From the NCBI RefSeq assembly GCF_032854445.1, contig NW_027018139.1:1-64000 (forward strand): DNA of 64,000 bases. Reading direction: 5' to 3'. The stretch is from Liolophura sinensis. Its lineage: Eukaryota; Mollusca; Polyplacophora; Chitonida; Chitonidae. The stretch's first letter is position 1; each line of letters begins with the position of its first letter. The notes under the pieces are model-generated. The model worked only from the letters and a program-made list of their open reading frames with translations. It searched no databases and was not told the origin of the DNA. The translations under genes were made by a program, and so were the position numbers. Positions 1 to 11,820 of the stretch are shown one piece after another.

Positions 1-513
1 AAGTCGAAGACAATCTCAATGTCTTTATATGTACATGTAGAAAAACCTCACCATTTGTACATAAAAAACACAAAGTGCTAGATACAGTCTGCTGTAAAAA
101 GTACAATTAAACACTGACCCACATCATTAAGATGCCAAAAGATGCGGATTTGGGCCAGGCATCGGCAGATGTTTAACAAATTGCAAATTTCCCTGGTTTC
201 CATGGAGTAAGAGCCGTTGCTAGGCACGTAAATTTGTCATCAATGATCATTCAATTGTCGCTACAGCCAAAAGTATTGGTCGGAGAGCAACGCGGATTGC
301 ACCATTCGATTTCTCGTCACAAAATACGTCGGATTAGCCTCTTACCAGCAGAACTGGAACAGTTTTTCCACTTTTGCATTTTTGCCTGATCTTTTTGTTA
401 ATTGAAATCGGCTACACTGCACTATGTATGTCTCATCGCGACTGGTCTTTGCTGTATTCAACTTTTGACTATAAGTTATGTGCCCTTCGGTAGCCCAGAA
501 TGCATCAAATCTT

Positions 514-526
514 TGGGCTAAGCCCA
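514..526. other. Short perfect inverted repeat in monomer (example)
   Basis: TGGGCT-A-AGCCCA forms a 6-bp perfect inverted repeat around one base. It is present at the equivalent place in most type-L monomers. In many type-R monomers a T-to-C change (tgggccaagccca) breaks one pair. No function is implied. Confidence 0.6.
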
Positions 527-777
527 TTTAACTCACCCAGCAATTGTCTTACTTCTAAGTCCAGGACAATCTCAATGTCTTTATCTACGTGTAGAAAAAC
601 CACACCATTTGTACATAAAAAACACAAGGTACTTGATACAGTCTGCTGTAAAAAGTGCAATTCAACACTGACCCACATAAATAAGGTGCCAAAAGATGGG
701 GAATTGGATCAGGCATCGGCAGCTGTTGCAAAATTGCAAATTTCCCTGGTTTCCATGGAGTAAGAGCCGTTGCTGGG

Positions 778-783
778 CACGTG
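778..783. other. CACGTG palindrome (E-box-like) in monomer (example)
   Basis: The hexamer lies in gggcacgtgatt and recurs in a large share of monomers across both subfamilies. It is altered in others (cacgtaaat at about 220; aacaaagagatt at 33245; aaaaaagtgatt at 35459 and 36008). It matches the core E-box recognised by bHLH proteins, but a hexamer in a homogenised satellite is weak evidence for binding. Confidence 0.4.
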
Positions 784-3700
784 ATTATGACATTAATGAT
801 GATTCAATTGTCGCTACACCCAAAAGTATTGGTCGGAGAGCAACGCGGTTTGCACCATTCGATTTCTCGTCACAAAATATGTCGGATTAGCCTTTTACCC
901 GCAGCACTGGAACAGTTTTTCCACCTTTGCATTTTTGCCTGGTCTTTTTGTTAATTGAAATCGGCTACACTGTACTATGTACAATCGCGACTGGTCATTA
1001 CTATATTCAACTTTTGATTATAAGTTATGTGCCCTTGGGTAGCCCAGAAGGCGTCAAATCTTCGGGATAAGCCCATTTAACTCACCCAGCAATTGTCTTA
1101 CCTCTAAGTCGAAGACAATCTCAATGTCTTTATCTACGTGTAGAAAAACCACACCATTTGTACATAAAACACACAAGGTACTAGATACAGTCTGCTGTAA
1201 AAAGTGCAATTCAACACTGACCCACATCAATAAGGTGCCAAAAGATGGGGAATTGGATCAGGCATCGGCAGCTGTTGCAAAATTGCAAATTTCCCTGGTT
1301 TCCATGGAGTAAGAGCCGTTGCTGGGCACGTGATTATGACATTAATGATGATTCAATTGTCGCTACACCCAAAAGTATTGGTTGGAGAGCAACGCGGTTT
1401 GCACCATTCGATTTCTCGTCACAAAATACGTCGGATTAGCCTCTTACCAGCAGCACTGGAACAGTTTTTCTACTTTTGCATTTTTGCCTGTTCTTTTTGT
1501 TAATTGAAATCGGCTACACTGCACTATGTATGTACCATCGCGACTGGTCTTTGCTGTATTCAACTTTTGACTATAAGTTATGTGCCCTTCGGTAGCCCAG
1601 AATGCGTCAAATCTTTGGGCTAAGCCCATTTAACTCACCCAGCAATTGTCTTACCTCTAAGTCGAAGACAATCTCAATTTCTTTATATGTACATGTAGAA
1701 AAACCTCACCATTTGTACATAAAAAACACAAAGTGCTAGATACAGTCTGCTTTGAAAAGTACAATTAAACACTGACCCACATCATTAAGATGCCAAAAGA
1801 TGCGGATTTGGGCCAGGCATCGGCAGATGTTTAAAAAATTGCAAATTTCCCTGGTTTCCATGGAGTAAGAGCCGTTGCTAGGCACGTAAATTTGTCATCA
1901 ATGATCATTCAATTGTCGCTACAGCCAAAAGTATTGGTCGGAGAGCAACGCGGTTTGCACCATTCGATTTCTCGTCACAAAATACGTCGGATTAGCCTCT
2001 TACCAGCAGAACTGGAACAGTTTTTCCACTTTTGCATTTTTGCCTGGTCTTTTTCTTAATTGAAATCGGCTACACTGTATTATGTACCATCGCGACTGGT
2101 CATTACTATATTCATCTTTTGACTATAAGTTATGTGCCCTTCGGTAGCCCAGAAGGCGTCAAATCTTTGGGCTAAGCCCATTTAACTCACCCAGAAATTG
2201 TCTTACCTCTAAGTCGAAGACAATCTCAATGTCTTTATCTACGTGTAGAAAAACCACACCATTTGTACATAAAACACACAAGGTACTAGATACAGTCTGC
2301 TGTAAAAAGTGCAATTCAACACTGACCCACATCAATAAGGTGCCAAAAGATGCGGAATTGGATCAGGCATCGGCAGCTGTTGCAAAATTGCAAATTTCCC
2401 TGGTTTCCATGGAGTAAGAGCCGTTGCTGGGCACGTGATTATGACATTAATGATGATTCAATTGTCGCTACACCCAAAAGTATTGGTCGGAGAGCAACGC
2501 GGTTTGCACCATTCGATTTCTCGTCACAAAATATGTCGGATTAGCCTCTTACCAGCAGCACTGGAACAGTTTTTCCACCTTTGCATTTTTGCCTGGTCTT
2601 TTTGTTAATTCAAATCGGCAACACTGTACTATGTACAATCGCGACTGGTCATTACTATATTCAACGTTTGACTATAAGTTATGTGCCCTTCGGTAGCCCA
2701 GATGGCGTCAAATCTTTGGGCCAAGCCCATTTAACTCACCCAGCAATTGTCTTACCTGTAAGTCGAAGACAATCTCAATGTCTTTATATGTACATGTAGA
2801 AAAACCTCACCATTTGTACATAAAAAACACAAAGTGCTAGATACAGTCTGCTGTAAAAAGTACAATTAAACACTGACCCACATCATTAAGATGCCAAAAG
2901 ATGCGGATTTGGGCCAGGCATCGGCAGATGTTTAACAAATTGCAAATTTCCCTGGTTTCCATGGAGTAAGAGCCGTTGCTAGGCACGTAAATTTGTCATC
3001 AATGATCATTCAATTGTCGCTACAGCCAAAAGTATTGGTCGGAGAGCAACGCGGATTGCACCATTCGATTTCTCGTCACAAAATACGTCGGATTAGCCTC
3101 TTACCAGCAGAACTGGAACAGTTTTTCCACTTTTGCATTTTTGCCTGATCTTTTTGTTAATTGAAATCGGCTACACTGCACTATGTATGTACCATCGCGA
3201 CTGGTCTTTGCTGTATTCAACTTTTGACTATAAGTTATGTGCCCTTCGGTAGCCCAGAATGCATCAAATCTTTGGGCTAAGCCCATTTAACTCACCCAGC
3301 AATTGTCTTACTTCTAAGTCCAGGACAATCTCAATGTCTTTATCTACGTGTAGAAAAACCACACCATTTGTACATAAAAAACACAAGGTACTAGATACAG
3401 TCTGCTGTAAAAAGTGCAATTCAACACTGACCCACATAAATAAGGTGCCAAAAGATGGGGAATTGGATCAGGCATCGGCAGCTGTTGCAAAATTGCAAAT
3501 TTCCCTGGTTTCCATGGAGTAAGAGCCGTTGCTGGGCACGTGATTATGACATTAATGATGATTCAATTGTCGCTACAGCCAAAAGTATTGGTCGGAGAAC
3601 AACGCGGTTTGCACCATTCGATTTCTCGTCACAAAATATGTCGGATTAGCCTCTTACCCGCAGCACTGGAACAGTTTTTCCACCTTTGCATTTTTGCCTG

Positions 3701-4779
3701 GTCTTTTTGTTAATTGAAATCGGCTACACTGTACTATGTACAATCGCGACTGGTCATTACTATATTCAACTTTTGATTATAAGTTATGTGCCCTTGGGTA
3801 GCCCAGAAGGCGTCAAATCTTCGGGCTAAGCCCATTTAACTCACCCAGCAATTGTCTTACCTCTAAGTCGAAGACAATCTCAATGTCTTTATCTACGTGT
3901 AGAAAAACCACACCATTTGTACATAAAACACACAAGGTACTAGATACAGTCTGCTGTAAAAAGTGCAATTCAACACTGACCCACATCAATAAGGTGCCAA
4001 AAGATGGGGAATTGGATCAGGCATCGGCAGCTGTTGCAAAATTGCAAATTTCCCTGGTTTCCATGGAGTAAGAGCCGTTGCTGGGCACGTGATTATGACA
4101 TTAATGATGATTCAATTGTCGCTACACCCAAAAGTATTGGTTGGAGAGCAACGCGGTTTGCACCATTCGATTTCTCGTCACAAAATATGTCGGATTAGCC
4201 TCTTACCAGCAGCACTGGAACAGTTTTTCCACCTTTGCATTTTTGCCTGGTCTTTTTGTTAATTCAAATCGGCAACACTGTACTATGTACAATTGCGACT
4301 GGTCATTACTATATTCAACTTTTGACTATAAGTTATGTACCCTTCGGTAGCCCAGATGGCGTCAAATCTTTGGGCTCAGCCCATTTAACTCACCCAGCAA
4401 TTGTCTTACCTCTAAGTCGAAGACAATCTCAATGTCTTTATATGTACATGTAGAAAAACCTCACCATTTGTACATAAAAAACACAAAGTGCTAGATACAG
4501 TCTGCTTTGAAAAGTACAATTAAACACTGACCCACATCATTAAGATGCCAAAAGATGCGGATTTGGGCCAGGCATCGGCAGATGTTTAAAAAATTGCAAA
4601 TTTCCCTGGTTTCCATGGAGTAAGAGCCGTTGCTAGGCACGTAAATTTGTCATCAATGATCATTCAATTGTCGCTACAGCCAAAAGTATTGGTCGGAGAG
4701 CAACGCGGTTTGCACCATTTGATTTCTCGTCACAAAATACGTCGGATTAGCCTCTTACCAGCAGAACTGGAACAGTTTT

Positions 4780-7700
4780 TCCACTTTTTGCATTTTTGCC
4801 TGGTCTTTTTCTTAATTGAAATCGGTTACACTGTATTATGTACCATCGCGACTGGTCATTACTATATTCATCTTTTGACTATAAGTTATGTGCCCTTGGG
4901 TAGCCCAGAAGGCGTCAAATCTTTGGGCTAAGCCCATTTAACTCACCCAGAAATTGTCTTACCTCTAAGTCGAAGACAATCTCAATGTCCTTTATCTACG
5001 TGTAGAAAAACCACACCATTTGTACATAAAAAAATACAAGATACTAGATACAGTGTGCTGTAAAAAGTACAATTGAACACTGACCCACATCAATAAGGTG
5101 CCAAAAGATGCGGAATTGGGCAGGCATCGGCAGCTGTTTAAAAAATTGCAAATTTCCCTGGTTTCCATGGAGTAAGAGCCGTTGCTAGGCAAGTGATTTT
5201 GTCATCAATGATAATTCAATTGTCGCTACAGCCAAAAGTATTGGTCGGAGGGCAACGCAGTTTGCACCATTCGATTTCTCGTCACAAAATACGTCGGATT
5301 AGCCTCTTACCAGCAGCACTGGAACAGTTTTTTACACTTTTGCATTTTTGTCTGGTCTTTTTGTTAATTGAAAATTAGCTACACTGTACTATGTACCATC
5401 GCGATTGGTCATTACTATATTCAACTTTTGACTATAAGTTATGTGCCCTTTGGTAGCCCAGAAAGCGTCAAATCTTTGAGCTAAGCAGATTTAACTCACC
5501 CAGCAATTGCCTTACTTCTAAGCCCAAGGACAATTTCAATGTCTTTATCTACGTGTAGAAAAACCACACCATTTGTACATAAGAAACACAAAGTACTAGA
5601 TACAGTCTGCTGTAAAAAGTGCAATTGAACACTGGACCCACATCATTAAGGCGCCAAAAGATGGCGGAATTGGGCCAGGCAATCGGCAGCTGTTGAAAAA
5701 GTGCAAATTTCCCTGGTTTCAATGGAGTAAGAGCCGTTGCTGTGCACGTGATTAAGACATTAATGATTATTCAATTGTCGCTACAGCCAAAAGTACTGGT
5801 CGGAGAGCAACGCGTTTGCACCATTCGATTTCTCGTCACAAAATACGTCGGATTAGCCTCTACCAGCAGTACTGGAACAGTTTTTCTACTTTTGCATTTT
5901 TGCCTGTTCTTTTGTTAATTGAAATCGGCTACACTGTACAATGTATGAACAATCGCGATTGTTCATTACTATATTCAACTTTTGACTATAAGTTATGTGC
6001 CCTTCGGTAGCCCAGAAAGCGTCAAATCTTTGGGCTAAGCCTATTTAACTCACCAAACAATTGTCTTACTTCTAAGTCCAAGACAATCTCAATGTCTTTA
6101 TTTACGTGTAGAAAAACCACACCATTTGAACATGAAAAACACAAGGTACTAGATACAGTCTGCTGTAAAAAGTACAATTGAACACTGACCCACATCATTA
6201 AGATGGCAAAAGATGCGGAATTGGGCCAGGCATCGGCAGCTGTTTAAAAAATTGCAAATTTCCCTGGTTTCCATGGAGTAAAAGCCGTTGCTGGGCACGT
6301 GATTTTGTCGTCAATGACATTCAATTGTCGCTACAGCCAAAAGTATTGGTCGGAGAGCAACGCAGTTTGCACCATTCGATTTCTCGTCACAAATACGTCG
6401 GATTAGCCTCTTACCAGCAGCACTGGAACAGTTTTTCCACTTTTGCATTTTTGCCTGATCTTTTTGTTAATTGAAATCGGCTACACTGCACTATGTATGT
6501 ACCATCGCGACTGGTCTTTGCTGTATTCAACTTTTGACTATAAGTTATGTGCCCTTCGGTAGCCCAGAATGCGTCAAATCTTTGGGCTAAGCCCATTTAA
6601 CTCACCCAGAAATTGTCTTACCTCTAAGTCAAAGACAATCTCAATGTCTTTATCTACGTGTAGAAAAACCACACCATTTGTACATAAAAAATACAAGGTA
6701 CTAGATACAGTCTGCTGTAAAAAGTACAATTGAACACTGACCCACATCAATAAGGTGCCAAAAGATGCGGAATTGGCCAGGCATCGGCAGCTGTTAAAAA
6801 ATTGCAAATTTCCCTGGTTTCCATGGAGTAAGAGCCGTTGCTAGGCAAGTGATTTTGTCATCAATGATCATTCAATTGTCGCTACAGCCAAAAGTATTGG
6901 TCGGAGAGCAACGCAGTTTTGCACCATTCGATTTCTCGTCACAAAATACGTCGGATTAGCCTCTTACCAGCAGCACTGGAACAGTTTTTACACTTTTGCA
7001 TTTTTGTCTGGTCTTTTTGTTAATTGAAATTAGCTACACTGTACTATGTACCATCGCGATTGGTCATTACTATATTCAACTTTTGACTATAATTTATGTG
7101 CCCTTTGGTAGCCCAGAAAGCGTCAAATCTTTGAGCTAAGCAGATTTAACTCACCCAGCAATTGTCTTACTTCTAAGCCCAAGACAATTTCAATGTCTTT
7201 ATCTACGTGTAGAAAAACCACACCATTTGTACATAAGAAACACAAAGTACTAGATACAGTCTGCTGTAAAAAGTGCAATTGAACACTGACCCACATCATT
7301 AAGGCGCCAAAAGATGCGGAATTGGGCCAGGCATCGGCAGCTGTTGAAAAAGTGCAAATTTCCCTGGTTTCAATGGAGTAAGAGCGTTGCTGTGCACGTG
7401 ATTAAGACATTATGATTATTCAATTGTCGCTACAGCCAAAAGTACTGGTCGGAGAGCAACGCGGTTTGCACCATTCGATTTCTCGTCACAAAATACGTCG
7501 GATTAGCGTCTTACCAGCAGCACTGGAACAGTTTTCTACTTTTGCATTTTTGCCTGTTCTTTTTGTTAATTGAAATCGGCTACACTGTACAATGTATGAA
7601 CAATCGCGACTGTTCATTACTATATTCAACTTTTGACTATAAGTTATGTGCCCTCGGTAGCCCAGAAAGCGTCAAATCTTTGGGCTAAGCCTATTTAACT

Positions 7701-10700
7701 CACCCAACAATTGTCTTACTTCTAAGTCCAGACAATCTCAATGTCTCTATTTACGTGTAGAAAAACCACACCATTTGAACATAAAAAAGCACAAGTACTA
7801 GATACAGTCTGCTGTAAAAAGTACAATTGAACACTGACCCACATCATTAAGATGGCAAAAGATGCGGGAATTGGGCCAGGCATCGGCAGCTGTTTAAAAA
7901 ATTGTAAATTTCCCTGGTTTCCATGGAGTAAGAGCCGTTGCTGGGCACGTGATTTTGTCGTCATGATCATTCAATTGTCGCTACAGCCAAAAGTATTGGT
8001 CGGAGAGCAACGCAGTTTGCACCATTCGATTTCTCGTCACAAAATACGTCGGATTAGCCTCTTACAAGCAGCACTGGAACAGTTTTTCCACTTTTGCATT
8101 TTTGCCTGATCTTTTTGTTAATTGAAATCGGCTACACTGTACTATGTACCATCGCGACTGGTCATTACTATATTCAACTTCTGACTATAAGTTATGTGCC
8201 CTTCGGTAGACCAGAAGGCGTCAAATCTTTGGGCTAAAGCCATTTAACTCACCCAGCAATTGTCTTACTTCTAAGTCGAAGACAATCTCAATGTCTTTAT
8301 CCACGTGTAGAAAAACCACACCATTTGTACATAAAAAACACAAAGTACTAGATACAGTCTGCTGTAAAAAGTACAATTGAACACTGACCCACATCATAAA
8401 AGCGCCAAAAGATGCGGAATTGAGCCAGGCAAATCCAGCTGTTGCAAAATTGCAAATTTCCTGGTTTCCATGAGTAAGAGCCGTTGCTGGGCAAAGTGAT
8501 TATGACATTAATGATGATTCAATTGTCGCTACAGCAAAAGTATTGGTCGGAGAGCAACGCGGTTTGCACCATTCGATTTCTCGTCACAAAATACGTCTGA
8601 TTAGCCTTTTACCCGCAGCACTGGAACAGTTTTTCACTTTTGCAATTTTTGCCTGGTCTTTTTGTTAATTGAAATCGGCTACACTGTACTATGTACAATC
8701 GCGACTGGTCATTACTATATTCAACTTTTGATTATAAGTTATGTGCCCTTGGGTAGCCCAGAAGGCGTCAAATCTCGGGCTAAGCCCATTTAACTCACCC
8801 AGCAATTGTCTTACCTCTAAGTCGAAGACAATCTCAATGTCTTTATCTACGTGTAGAAAAACCACACCATTTGTACATAAAACACACAAGGTACTAGATA
8901 CAGTCTGCTGTAAAAAGTGCAATTCAACACTGACCCACATCAATAAGGTGCCAAAAGATGGGGAAATGGATCAGGCATCGGCAAGTTCTGTTGCAAAATT
9001 GCAAATTTCCCTGGTTTCCATGGAGTAAGAGCCGTTGCTGGGCACGTGATTATGACATTAATGATGATTCAATTGTCGCTACACCCAAAATTATTGGTTG
9101 GAGAGCAACGCGGTTTGCACCATTCGATTTCTCGTCACAAAATATGTCGGATTAGCCTCTTACCAGCAGCACTGGAACAGTTTTTCCATCTTTGCATTTT
9201 TGCCTGGTCTTTTTGTTAATTCAAATCGGCAACACTGTACTATGTACAATTGCGACTGGTCATACTATATTCAACTTTTGACTATAAGTTATGTACCCTT
9301 CGGTTAGCCCAGATGGCGTCAAATCTTTGGGCTCAGCCCATTTAACTCACCCAGCAATTGTCTTACCTCTAAGTCGAAGACAATCTCAATGTCTTTATAT
9401 GTACATGTAGAAAAAACCACACCATTTGTACATAAAAAACACAAAGTGCTAGATACAGTCTGCTTTGAAAAGTACAATTAAAACACTGACCCCATCATTA
9501 AGATGCCAAAAGATGCGGATTTGGGCCAGGCATCGGCAGATGTTTAAAAAATTGCAAATTTCCCTGGTTTCCATGGAGTAAGAGCCGTTGCTAGGCACGT
9601 AAATTTGTCATCAATGATCATTCAATTGTCGCTACAGCCAAAAGTATTGGTCGGAGAGCAACGCGGTTTGCACCATTCGATTTCTCGTCACAAAATACGT
9701 CGGATTAGCCTCTTACCAGCAGAACTGGAACAGTTTTTCCACTTTTGCATTATTGCTGGTCTTTTTCTTAATTGAAATCGGTTACACTGTATTATGTACC
9801 ATCGCGACTGGTCATTACTATATTCATCTTTTGACTATAAGTTATGTGCCCTTGGGTAGCCAGAAGGCGTCAAATCTTTGGGCTAAAGCCCATTTAACTC
9901 ACCCAGAAATTGTCTTACCTCTAAGTCGAAGACAATCTCAATGTCTTTATCTACATGTAGAAAAACCACACCATTTGTACATAAAAAACTAAAAGTACTA
10001 GATACAGTCTGCAGTAAAAAGTACAATTGAACACTGACCCACATCAATATGGTGCCAAAAGATACAGAATTGGGCCAGGCATCGGCAGCTGTTTAGAAAA
10101 TTGCAAATTTCCCTGTTTCCATGGAGTAAGAGCCGTAGCTAGGCACGTGATTTTGTCATCAATGATCATTCAATTGTCGCTACAGCCAAAAGTATTGGTC
10201 GGAGAGCAACGCTGTTTACACCATTAGATTTCTCGTCACAAAATATGTCGGAGTAGCTTGTTACCAGCAGCACTGGAACAGTTTTCCCTCTTTTGCATTT
10301 TTGCCTGGTCTTTTTGTTAGTTGAAATCGGCTACACTGTACTATGTACCATCGCGACTGGTCATTACTATATTCAACTTCTGACTATAAGTTATGTGCCC
10401 TCGGTAGACCAGAAGGCGTCAAATCTTTGGGCTAAAGCCATTTAACTCACCCAGCAATTGTCTTACTTCTAAGTCGAAGACAATCCTCAATGTCTTTATC
10501 CACGTGTAGAAAAACCACACCATTTGTACATAAAAAACACAAAGTACTAGATACAGTCTGCTGTAAAAAGTACAATTGAACACTGACCCACATCATAAAA
10601 GCGCCAAAAGATGCGGAATTGAGCCAGGCCAGCTGTTGCAAAATTGCAAATTTCCCTGGTTTCCATGGAGTAAGAGCCGTTGCTGGGCACGTGATTATGA

Positions 10701-11820
10701 CATTAATGATGATTCAACTGTCGCTACAGCCAAAAGTATTGGTCGGAGAGCAACGCGGTTTGCACCATTCGATTTCTCGTCACAAAATACGTCTGATTAG
10801 CCTTTTACCCGCAGCACTGGAACAGTTTTTCACCTTTGCATTTTTGCCTGGTCTTTTTGTTAATTGAAATCGGCTACACTGTACTATGTACAATCGCGAC
10901 TGGTCATGTACTATATTCAACTTTTGATTATAAGTTATGTGCCCTTGGGTAGCCCAGAAGGCGTCAAATCTTCGGGCTAAGCCCATTTAACTCACCCCAG
11001 CAATTTGTCTTACCTCTAAGTCGAAGACAATCTCAATGTCTTTATCTACGTGTAGAAAAACCACACAACATTTGTACATAAAAAACACAAAGTACTAGAT
11101 ACAGTCTGCTGTAAAAAGTACAATTGAACACTGACCACATCATTAAGATGGCAAAAGATGCGGAATTGGGCCAGCATCGGCAGCTTTTTAAAAATTGCAA
11201 TTTCCCTGGTTTCCATGGAGTAAGAGCCGTTGCTGGGCACGTGATTTTGTCATCAATGATCATTCAATTGTCGTTACAGCCAAAAGTATTGGTCGGAGAG
11301 CAACGCGGTTTGCACATTCGATTTCTCGTTACAAAAATACGTCGGATTAGCCTCTTACCAGCAGAACTGAACAGTTTTTCCACTTTTGCATTTTTGCCTG
11401 GTTTTTTTCTTAATTGAAATCGGCTACACTGTATTATGTACCCTCGCGACTGGTCATTACTATATTCAACTTTTGACTATAAGTTATGTGCCCTTGGTAG
11501 CCCAGAAGGCGTCAAATCTTTGGGCTAAGCCCATTTAACTCCTCCAGAAATTTGTCTTCCCTCTAAGTCGAAGACAATCTCAATGTCTTTATCTACATGT
11601 AGAAAAACCACACCATTTGTACATAAAAAACAAAACGTATTAGATACAGTCTGCTGTAAAAAGTACAATTTGAACACTGACCCACATCAATATGGTGCCA
11701 AAAGATACAGAATTGGGCCAGGCATCGGCAGCTGTTTAGAAAATTGCAAATTTCCCTGGTTTCCATGGAGTAAGAGCCGTGCTGGGCACGTGATTTAGTC
11801 ATCAATGATCATTCAATTGT
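4780..11820. other. Stretch rich in single-base indels (probable low-quality assembly)
   Basis: Compared with near-identical monomers elsewhere, this stretch has many 1-bp changes in short homopolymers. For example, 11130-11210 lacks single bases from ccc, gg, aaaaaa and aaa runs present at 13325-13400. Extra bases occur at about 4787 (actttttgc), 5529 (caagga) and 5655 (gatggcgg). Such scattered indels are absent at 22-51.9 kb. The pattern fits uncorrected long-read errors, although old array decay cannot be fully excluded. Confidence 0.65.
4977..8282. repeat. 3-mer higher-order repeat, two copies
   Basis: Monomers start at 4977, 5531, 6084, 6636, 7185 and 7733. Monomers four to six repeat the private variants of one to three at offsets of about 1650-1660 bp. 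Examples are tttttgtctggtc with aattagctac, the agcccaagacaattt variant followed by gtgcacgtgattaagac, and the ttgtcgtcaatga variant. The offset drifts because of many single-base indels in this stretch, which probably reflect sequence quality rather than real divergence. Confidence 0.75.

Larger units (their letters stand above)
11..4976. repeat. 5-mer higher-order repeat (2759 bp) followed by a shortened copy
   Basis: Monomers start at 11, 567, 1116, 1669 and 2221 (lengths 556, 549, 553, 552, 549) and the pattern restarts at 2770, 2759 bp later. Private variants repeat at that offset, for example the 556-bp monomer with tgtttaacaaattgc, the ccaggacaatc variant and the gttggagagc variant. 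The second unit is shorter: after the monomer at 3875 the sequence matches the end of the first unit (the 2221 monomer) rather than the 1116/1669 monomers. The monomer at 4424 then resembles that at 1669. The second unit has therefore lost about two monomers. Confidence 0.88.

Noticed and set aside
491-870. Polymerase III promoter within the satellite: tagcccagaagg resembles an A box and cattcgatttc a B box
   Set aside because: The A-like and B-like sequences are about 370 bp apart in the transcription direction, with mismatches in both, far beyond ordinary tRNA-type spacing. Chance similarity is likely.
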